This document shows positions 55,871 to 64,000 of a DNA stretch of 64,000 nucleotides, piece by piece (the first letter of the stretch is position 1; the number at the start of each line of letters is the position of its first letter). Source of the DNA: Humulus lupulus (Eukaryota > Streptophyta > Magnoliopsida > Rosales > Cannabaceae); the NCBI RefSeq assembly GCF_963169125.1, contig NC_084798.1, positions 174,497,980-174,561,979 on the forward strand. The letters run 5' to 3'. The notes beneath the pieces are model-generated. The model saw nothing but the letters and a program-made list of their open reading frames with translations. It was not told the DNA's origin and did no database searches. Made by a program: the position numbers and the translations under genes.

Positions 55871-57046
55871 CAAGTAACTTCTTCATTATCACCTTCAACA
55901 AGGTATAATGTCTCTATTGGAGAACAACTCTCACTTGATCCCAAATCTTTGAGCCTTTGGCTCCTTATAGGAAATTGAGGTTTCTCACCAACTATTCTAG
56001 GAGTCTCCTCTTGAGTCTCTCTAGTTTGAGTTGGCTCTAACTTGTTGTCATCGCATGACAGGTTCTCAAAGAACTCAACCTCTCTAGATTCAATTATTAC
56101 ATTAGACTCCAAGTATAATAATCTATAAGCTTTGCTATTTTGGGCATAACCCACAAATGTACATCTTATAGCTCTTGGACCTAACTTGGTCCTTTTTGGA
56201 TCGGTGCTCTTGCAATAAGCAAGACACCCCCACACTTTAAGATAACCAATGTTTGGTTTCTTTCCTTTCCATAACTCATTTGGAGATATATTATTTTTGT
56301 TCATGTGAATACGATTCAAAATATGACAAGCGGATAACAAGGCTTCACCCCACAAACTAAAATTCAATTTAGAGTGTAATAGCATAGCATTAATCAACTC
56401 AATAAATGTTCTATTCTATCTTTCTGCTATAACATTTTGTTGTATAGTATAAGGTGTTGTACATTCATGAATTATTCCATGTTCTTCATAAAAGAAGTTC
56501 AATTCATTTGAGAAATATTCACCGCCCCTATCACTTCTAAGTATTTTAATTGTCCTTTCAAGTTGATTTTCAACCTTCGATTTATACATTTTAAACACAT
56601 CAAATGCTTCATCTTTATTTTTAAGCAAATATACATATATGAACCTAGAGCAATCATCAATGAAAGCAATAAAATATCTACTTCCTCGTCTATTAAACAT
56701 TCCATTAAGTTCACATAAATCACTTTGTATCAAATCTAACAACTGAGAGTTTCTTTCAACACTAGGAAAATATTTCATTGCCATTTTAGATTTAACACAT
56801 AATTCACATTTTTTATGCTCAACATTATCACAATCAATTAATCCACATTTAACAGCCCTTTTAATTGTGCTAAATCATATATGTGCAAGTCTAACATGCC
56901 ACAAAGTAAGAGAATTTGAGTCAAGCATATAACAAGAAGAAGAAGAAACTTTATTGTTCACAATGTCAAAAGATGTACAAAGTTTGAACATACCATCACA
57001 CGCATATCCCTTTCCCACAAAAACATTGTCTTTAGATAAAAATAAG
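55871..57046 (-). pseudogene. Copia integrase
   Basis: The minus strand has a zinc-type motif (VEHKKCELCVKSKM, about 56790-56830) and the DDE core: LIQSDLCELNG, then ILRSDRGGEYF and NVIAER, the last in place of a usual NGVAER. GEALLSACHILNRI and KVWGCLAYC form the C-terminal part, followed by an acidic spacer to RT. A frame break lies near 56400. Confidence 0.83.
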
Positions 57047-57942
57047 CTAGTCAGAATCTATCATAACCTTGACTCCCGGTTTGCCAAGTAAATTTCCACT
57101 CACAAGGTTTCTACTCATTTCCAGTACATTCAAAACATTGGTTAGTAGAACCTTTTTGTCGGATGTGAAGAACAAGTCAATAGTTCCCTTTCCTTCAACC
57201 TTGGACCTTTTCTCATTGCCCATTTGGATTTCATGCCCTTCCATTGAAGATTCAAAGGTCTTGAATAGAGATCTATCATAGGTTACATGAATGGTGGCAC
57301 AAGTATCATACCACCACCCACTCTCATTTCCATGAATGACATTAACCTCACTTAGTGTTGCCACTAGCTCCTCTTGGGCTGAGTTGACTTTTGCCTCATT
57401 ATTATGGCTCCTCTTGAACCTACAATCTCTAGTAAAGTGACCATTCTTTCCACACACAAAGAAAGGTCCTTTGAACTTTTAAATTGTCCCTCATTCTTCT
57501 TGGGCCCCAAGGGTTTTTGACCCTTGCCCTTGTTCTTGCCATTTTTCCCTTTGTTAGGAGGATTTTGCACAACATTGGCCTTAGAAGTCTCTCCATTTTG
57601 ACTTTTCTTCATTTATATCTCTAGATCGAGATTCTTCCTCAATTCTCAAGTGTTTGAGAATTTCCTCCAAAGAATTCTCTTCATTTCTATGAAGCATCTT
57701 TTTCCTATAGACACTCCACGAATGAGTAAACTTGGCTACAATGGCACACACAAGAAATTGTTTCGACAATATGATTTTAAGAGTAGACAATTTATTCACA
57801 ATATTTTGTAGCTCATGAATTTGAGAGAGAAGGGGTTTATCATCATAAAATTTAAATTCCATATATTAAGTAATAAGGAATTTCTTAGTACCTTCCTCTT
57901 CTTGGTGTCTTATTACATGAAGAATTACTTTGAGGTACATTT
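57047..57942 (-). pseudogene. Copia gag tail and protease
   Basis: The minus strand gag fragment (GTKKFLIT, then MEFKFYDDKPLLSQIHELQN) lacks the N-terminal third. A basic stretch and zinc knuckle follow (CGKNGHFTRDC, about 57420-57455). The protease has WWYDTCATIHVTYDRSLF, with Cys where Gly is usual in DTGA. Stops or frame changes near 57605, 57860 and 57450 break the frame. Confidence 0.82.
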
Positions 57943-58128
57943 TCAAACAGTGACTACTTGAATAACATAATATATTAAGCTATAACTGGTTACAACCCAC
58001 TCACATTTTAGGGTTTCTTATTATCTCTATCTCTCTTCTTTTCAATCTTTGTAAATTCATTCTTGTATCTCGACTTCCTCCTCTTTCCCATTCAAATCTC
58101 TCTCAGCCACCATTTCTCCATGCATGTT

Positions 58129-58153
58129 TCTCTCTCTCTCTCTCTCTCTCTCT
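58129..58153. repeat. (TC)n microsatellite
   Basis: About twelve TC units. Confidence 0.9.
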
Positions 58154-59660
58154 ATAGGTTCAGACTGGTGAGTCTATGCCGTTGGAACACAAAGATGGGC
58201 TTAGGGCTGTTGAGGAAGAGGGGCTTTTGTTGCTGGCAACCTTCCTTGGTGCAAGGAGCTTTTTAATTTTATTTTTGGTTTTTGTGTTTAGGTTTGTAGG
58301 TATTTCTTAGTCTACTTGTTTTTTTTTTGGTGTTTGGAAGTGAATTTCTGGGTTTGGGGCTAGTTTTTCAGTGACCCTTTGCTTTATGATCTGTTTTGTG
58401 GTTATTTGTTTTTTGGGTTTCTCTGTTTTGGTTTCTCAGTTTGAATGTTTTGTTTAAGTCTCTCTCTTTGGGTGTTTTCTGGTGGCGATGGTGGTGGTAG
58501 TTACTGTTTGATGAAGATGATGCTGCTTTCACTCAAGTTCTTCTGGGAACTTTTTGTTCTACAAACGTTAAATCTCTTGATTCAAATTGATTTTCTTTGT
58601 CTGGTTTAAATTTTATTTAATTTAAACTAGTTTCTTGGATGATTTTGAACCTGTGGGTTGTTCATTTCTTAGTTTATTTTTCAGTTTTGGTAAAGGATAA
58701 GTGCACCTTTTTTTCTTTGTTTCTTCTATATTTCTGAAGTGTAGTTGAGGTGTAACTCTTAGTTTTTTATTAATCTAAATATAATACAAGGCTTTGAATT
58801 TAGTTTTCTGTGTTTATGTAAATAAGAATTAGTTTTCTCCTCTCTATTTGTTTAAACTAATGTAGTTTTGTTTATTTTTTGCAAGATTACTAATTTGAAA
58901 CTTGCATATGTACAGATCTAATTTTACTATGCTATTACTATATGAAAACAAAATATCACTAACCTTTTTAATGTTTCTATAAAAGTTTCACGGATGAAAT
59001 CAAACTGTATTACTTCAACAATTTATGCAAGTGAAATAGATCTCAGATTTTTTTGTTTCAGGAGGAGGTAACCATTTCAGAGTTAAAATTACACTGTATT
59101 AATTCAACACTTTCTACAAGTGTAATTGATATGAGAGTATGTTTCACAAGGTGGTTTTTATTGTTTGAGAGTTTATATTGATGAGAGATAGGTTTGATGA
59201 GATAATGTTTATGTATTTGTAATGTGCTACTAAACGTGAAGGGTTGTGTATTCCTGAAAGGATGTGTACTTCTGAAGTGTTGTATTGTTTAATTTTTTTA
59301 ATATTAATCATTTGATTGTGTAAAAGAAACAATTATTGTATTTTTTGGGAATAGAAGCAATTGTTCAATATGGATGACTTATTTACCGATATTGTTAAAC
59401 ATTAACTTATTTTTTGAACATATTCTGTTCAAGTCATACGAAATTCTGTTAAACAATGAAACTATGTTAAGCACACAAAATTATGTTTGATAGCAATTTA
59501 TATAATAGGTAAGATATATATATTTTGGAAATAGAGACTTGAATATTTCAACACCTAACATTAAATGAAATGAACAAAATGTTGTATAGGCTACTAGTAT
59601 ACTCATCCAAATAGACCTTGTTTAAGCAAAGCGGTGTCTCTATGATCTTTACTCTTAAAC

Positions 59661-59692
59661 ATATTTATATTTATATATATATATATATATTT
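59661..59692. repeat. AT-rich microsatellite
   Basis: A run of TA units with a few T interruptions. Confidence 0.85.
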
Positions 59693-60891
59693 ATGAAGAT
59701 AGAGTTATACAATATCATTTATCAAATGCTTAAAAGTCTGAAATACACTTATCTCCAATTATGCTTATTTCCCACTTAGAAAATGGCCTGCCTATTATCA
59801 ATACATGTTAATACATTTATTAATGCCCACTATCAATTTTTTCGCTGTTCATCTTCCCCAACTCCTCCTCTTGTAAAAAATTGCAGAACAAAATATCAAA
59901 GTCATAAAACTAAACCTTTAAACATAAAAAAAGATTACAAGAAAAAAACATAATCAAACTCCAACAACAAAAATATCATGCTAAAAGCTAATTTAAAATA
60001 TCAATCAACTAAAACAAGAAAAAAAATGAAAAACCCAACAAACCCATCTTGTTTAATAACATCACTTGGAATCTTAGTTCTTAATTTTTTCCAAAAAAAC
60101 CAATCAAATTAATAAATAAGATTTATCATGTATAATTAAAATATAATTATAGTATTATGGTGCAACAACTTATACTTAAGCAAGTGCCAAATAAAGACAT
60201 AATAATACATACAACTATAAAATGGGCACACGTTTAATTAAACAAAATGAAATGCAATAAGAGTAGAAAATGTGTAATTTAGGGCAGCTATGCATTTCCC
60301 TTAAAATAGGGACTTAACTATCTGTCAACAACAAGTCAAACAATTTAAACAACACACAATAAGTTTCTTCTTTATATCTCTGCAACACACAAACAAAAAT
60401 CTCAATACCTACTTCACTAAAACACACAAGTTCTCAACCTTCTGTTATCACCGCAACACACAATTTTAATCTTAAAACATACTTCGCTATGGATAAATAT
60501 TTATGATATTCAAACTCCTCTAACATTTGTATAATAATAGTAAAAAATAAATAAAGGAGCATACATGTCTCTTGCAATTAACAATAATGAAGAAAATTGT
60601 GCACAACAAAATCTCACATTCCTCTAAAAGGTCCATCTTTGTTAACTCTCTTACTTCCCTCAAATAATTTCAGTAGTCATCGAGTATAGCGAGGAAAACC
60701 AAGAAACAAGATACCACATATTAATTCAAGCTAACAAACTACAAAAGACCCAATTCTAAACTCAATGTGCATACATCTTATCGTGTGTTCATCTCCTTGA
60801 AGATGGGGTTGATGTGGGAGTAGAAGGGAATAAGAAAAAAATATGTTTACCTTGAATGCAAATATTGCAAAAAGATTATCAAGGGAGGTGT

Positions 60892-61135
60892 CACTACAAC
60901 ATTATAGGGTATTGGTGGCGGAAAGGTCTGCTGCTAATTATATAAGGGTCCGCCGGTAATTCGAATTAGCAACGGGGTTTTGCCGCTACTACCCCGCTGC
61001 TAATTAGCAGCGGACTAACACACCCGCCGCTAATAATATATTATTAACGGCGGACGATAGCAGCAGAACTCGCTGCTAATACATGTGTCAAAGGCGACGT
61101 TATTAGCCACGAGGTCTGCCACTAATAATACTTTT
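60892..61135. repeat. CACTA terminus and subterminal repeats
   Basis: Short motifs around GCTGCTAAT/ATTAGCAGC recur in both orientations, including the perfect 20-bp palindrome CCGCTGCTAATTAGCAGCGG (60994-61013). In CACTA elements such arrays bind the TNPA protein. Confidence 0.8.
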
Positions 61136-61339
61136 ATTATATATGTTTAAATTAATTTAAAATAAATTAATATTTTTTAAACTAATTCATAATAAATTTT
61201 AACAAAACAACCAATTAATTAATTTAAACATAACTAACATTAAAATTAATATATAATTTTAATATTTATCAAACTAACTAATATCGCTATTCTCATTAAA
61301 AATAAATACACTGTTAATTTAATCAAAATACATAACTAA

Positions 61340-63312
61340 TAAATACATATAATTATTAAGGCCAATATTGTAATTATCCTCATCTTCAACATTTTGTTGT
61401 GGCGGTGGTTGTGTCTGTGGCGGTGAAGGAATATAAGGCCGCTGTGAAGATTGTCTAAGCGTGAGGTCCCCAAATTGATCCCGAGGCTGTGGCTATATCG
61501 GGGTGGATAAAAAAGGTTCCTGCGACCCGCCCCCAAAATCACCATATCTAACATATGGTTGTTGTTGCGAGGAACCCCCAAGTTCACCATACCGAGAAAA
61601 TGGTTGCTGCTGCGACGAACCTCCAACCTCCCCATACCTAAGATTAGATTATGGATGCTGCATCGATTCTCCTTGAAAGTCGGTAAAGTTAAAATATAGT
61701 GGAGGAGGCTAGGAAGAGCGTCCAAACATGTACTAATTTTGATACTACGGAGGTTGTTGCAACGACATATATGGCAGATACTGTAGAGGAGGCTAGTACT
61801 GTTGCTATGGCAGTGTATGAAGGTCAGGATGGACGATGTTACTCTGAGAAGACATACCACCTTCAGATTGTGATGGAAAATACCTCTGCAGAAAGCTGCC
61901 AAACCATGGGTTATACAGATTGCTGACTTGTTGAGGTGTCACCATCTGAATCGTCTCACACATTGCCTTCATCATTAGAGCCATAGTAGTCATATGGAGA
62001 AGTATATGCTTGGGACTGACTTCGATTTGTAGAGCTGGAGGTTGACTTTCTCACGTTCCCTTTCACCTTATAACCCACTCCTCTTTGGTAGTCATATCTC
62101 TCCATGAGTACTTTACTTAGTATCTTGTATTGATCGACCGGGGATGAATCAATGCCAAATACATTACCGAACCCCTCACTTTGATGTTGAGACTGCCTAT
62201 CAAGTTGTGACCTCTGAAGCTCCACCGCCATTTTCTCCTATATAAAGAAAACACTAGAAACAAAAAATTAAGATAATTTTTTGAATATGAGAACATAGTA
62301 ATATTCACTTACATAATCTTGTCGAGCTGCGTCATGGACAAAAGTTTTGTCGATTTTTTCATATGAACATCCCTCCAAGTATCAACAACATTCGCATCTG
62401 GGTGGTCCTATACAAATGTAAACAAAGTGTTTTAGAATGTGTTATTTTGTAAAATTAAATTAACATCTCCACTAACATATTCGTGACGTTTAGTTGCTAA
62501 CGATTTTGTGCCTTGTGTTGTTACATCCTTCATTTGTTTTTTGTTTGCTTGGTTCTTAACGGAGCGATCCAAAAATCTTTCGCTCAAAAACAACTCACAA
62601 TATCCTTCGATGTCTCCTTAGTGCAATGGTCAGGTGGCTTAGAGAGGCCATTCTCCCAATCTTCTGGTCCCGCGTAATGGTTTTTTAAGTGTTTATGTCT
62701 GATGGTCTTTTTCTCACGATATCTTTCGCCCATCTCCTTATGGACAGTTGCCAGAATTGACTCAGGTTGTGGATGACCGTCTATATTATAGTAATACTGC
62801 ATTGAGAAATTTTTTTTTAGATAAAGTTGTAAATAATGCAAATAAATAATGTAGAGCATAAGATTTGTAATTTTTTATCCTCATACGATCAAGCACTTGA
62901 TCCTTAAGCTGTTGAGGTAAATAAGCAAAATCCAAATAATGTCTCGGACACAACATTGTAACTCAAGTGCCCAACATGCGAATAAAAGCTTGGTCCTCCT
63001 GCCCAACCACTTTATTCGTCACAGGATAAAGCTCTAGATCCAATGGTTTACCGACTTTTTTCCTTCGTTCTTCAAGAACATTATTACTAGCAAGGCCACG
63101 ACCCTTTCTTCTCGTCAGCGGGGCTTTAAAATTTATTAACAATGACCAATATTAGTATTGTTTTTATATTTATCTAACAATTTAATTTAAAAAAATAATT
63201 TTGATATAAAATATTTAACCTGACTCACACGATGATTGTACCCTAGAAGGATCTGGCAGGTCTTGACCACCATCATCTCTGCCACGATAGGTTGCTATAT
63301 TAGTTGACATTA
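61340..63312 (-). pseudogene. TNPA-like CACTA protein gene (multi-exon)
   Basis: The start ATG at about 63312 (minus) gives MSTNIATYRGRDDGGQ. Exons appear to be about 63312-63222, 63129-62881, 62805-62480, 62404-62312 and 62238 leftward. Introns have GT..AG ends, the clearest from GTAAGTGAAT (62311) to TTTATATAG (about 62240). The protein matches the plant Ptta/En/Spm 'Transposase_24' pattern: QDQAFIRMLGT, LSERFLDRSVKNQANKK, TFVHDAARQDY, then a Gln/Ser-rich C-terminus. It would bind the subterminal repeats. A TGA after LGT (about 62960) and frame conflicts in exons 3 and 4 suggest decay. Exon limits are by eye. Confidence 0.62.
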
Positions 63313-63461
63313 TACTTCAGTTTAAAAATTATTAGTTAGTAATTAGCATCAAATTAAATTATAGGTATACTAGTTAATATCACATTCAATTCTTAGACAT
63401 AATAATTACAAAAAAACTTTATTATATGTCAATATATGGTTTTGTTACACAAATAGAAAAA

Positions 63462-63986
63462 CTAAACAGAGTCATTACTAACATTTCCATTAGTAAATGG
63501 AGACACATTTTCATCTTCACAAAGCTCAACTAGCAATTCATCCTCTGCATATGTGACTTCCTCATGTTCTGGCATATCACCTTCGCCATCACCCTCTTCA
63601 TCATCCCCAACATATGTAGCAGGTTGATCGGATTGCATAATCAACTCTCCGAGGTCCACAATCAACACAATATTTGATGAGCTTGTTTCATCTACAACAT
63701 CAATAGCATCATTAACCTCATCAAAATTGTCATTAATGTCCCAAATTTGTCGATGATTCAAATCTTCTATAACTTTCCAATCACGACCTCTAAGTAGATC
63801 ATCGAGATATAAAACTTGCTTAGCTTGGCTAGCAAGTATATACGACTCATATTTGTACCATTCACCACTGACGTTTATACTAGTGATATTATTTTCAATG
63901 ACTGTTTTCTTCCTTCTTGGATTTGTATTAAACCATTTGCACCAAAATAATGCCACTAAATATACACCAGTGAAAGCTAGTGTCAC
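63462..63986 (-). CDS. TNP2-like CACTA transposase, C-terminal end
   Basis: The minus-strand frame reads YLVALFWCKWFNTNPRRKK, VSGEWYKYESYILASQAKQV and LYLDDLLRGRDWKVIED. This is the DUF4216-type C-terminal domain of plant TNP2/TNPD transposases. The last 80 residues are strongly acidic (DDEEGDGEGDMPEHEE). The stop is at 63462. An in-frame TAA lies at 63993-63995, only a few codons upstream of the first residues seen; it could be a nonsense mutation or an exon boundary. The catalytic part is outside the window. Confidence 0.72.
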   Translation of the reverse strand: MTLAFTGVYLVALFWCKWFNTNPRRKKTVIENNITSINVSGEWYKYESYILASQAKQVLYLDDLLRGRDWKVIEDLNHRQIWDINDNFDEVNDAIDVVDETSSSNIVLIVDLGELIMQSDQPATYVGDDEEGDGEGDMPEHEEVTYAEDELLVELCEDENVSPFTNGNVSNDSV

Positions 63987-64000
63987 TACTTCTTAAAGCG

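Larger units (their letters stand above)
46607..57942 (-). mobile_element. Ty1/copia element, minus strand, interrupted by E
   Basis: From right to left: gag, protease, integrase, RT, then the insertion of element E, then RNase H and 3' LTR. Integrase before RT marks it as Ty1/copia. The 5' LTR and gag N-terminus are missing. About 45 RT/RNase H residues are lost at the insertion, judged by copia family spacing. The clade is not assigned. Confidence 0.85.
57943..60891. other. AT-rich region, no gene seen
   Basis: No coding frame over 70 codons has recognisable content. It holds a (TC)n run at 58129-58153 and a (TA)n run near 59661-59692. A loosely duplicated segment lies near 58990-59060 and 59080-59150 (each with ACTGTATTA, TTCAACA and CAAGTG). 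It is likely decayed repeat sequence. Confidence 0.5.
60892..64000 (-). mobile_element. CACTA (En/Spm) transposon, right part off window
   Basis: The left edge is CACTACAACATTATAGGG, the classic CACTA terminus, followed by a subterminal array (60920-61135). The minus strand carries two genes, TNPA-like then TNP2-like reading leftward from the window edge. The other terminus lies beyond base 64000. Confidence 0.85.

Noticed and set aside
58063..58266. 67-codon frame spanning a (TC)n run
   Set aside because: The Leu/Ser repeat is the microsatellite translated; not a gene.

Overview
This window is a stack of nested transposable elements from a plant nuclear genome, almost certainly a eudicot with a large repeat-rich genome. 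The evidence is the mix of families: Ty3/gypsy chromoviruses with a chromodomain, Tat/Retand-type Ty3/gypsy elements, a Ty1/copia element, and hAT, CACTA and MULE transposons. Plant-type LTRs, tRNA primer sites and GT-AG introns agree. I recognise no host gene, structural RNA gene or CRISPR array. The species cannot be fixed from the sequence.

Layout, left to right. 1-6656: plus-strand chromovirus 'C', its 5' LTR off the window, with gag-pol in one frame broken by three stop codons and a 3' LTR at 4355-6656. C lies inside the protease region of minus-strand chromovirus 'B' (6657-14979; primer site and 5' LTR on the right). A hAT transposon (8074-12252) interrupts the gag of B. B in turn sits in a CACTA transposon, of which only the right end is visible (14980-15605).

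15984-18960: truncated plus-strand Tat-type element (LTR, primer site, gag, protease) with a duplicated promoter block in its LTR. 19175-28924: larger minus-strand Tat/Retand element with 3' LTR, integrase, RNase H, RT, protease and gag remains. Between its pol and 3' LTR is an antisense gene with its own TATA box and introns. 28925-38424: plus-strand chromovirus 'D', with a truncated 5' LTR, an unrecognised intact 155-codon ORF between primer site and gag, heavily stop-riddled gag-pol, and a 3' LTR.

38425-46606: a small LTR fragment, AT-rich sequence, the N-terminal half of a minus-strand MULE transposase with a decayed repeat array interrupted by a solo LTR (41900-43809), then AT-rich sequence with a possible MITE. 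46607-57942: minus-strand Ty1/copia element split by a 5'-truncated minus-strand chromovirus 'E' (48593-54905). The LTR of E is itself split by a plus-strand solo LTR (48703-50974) with a perfect 5-bp target duplication. 57943-60891: AT-rich, no gene seen. 60892-64000: end of a CACTA transposon with subterminal repeats, a TNPA-like gene and the C-terminus of a TNP2-like transposase.

The genes do not form a host pathway; they are replication and mobility genes of elements that inserted into one another. B, C, E and one solo LTR belong to one chromovirus family with LTRs of about 2.3 kb. D and the 41900-43809 solo LTR belong to a second family. Most elements are dead (stops, frameshifts, truncations); C is the least decayed.
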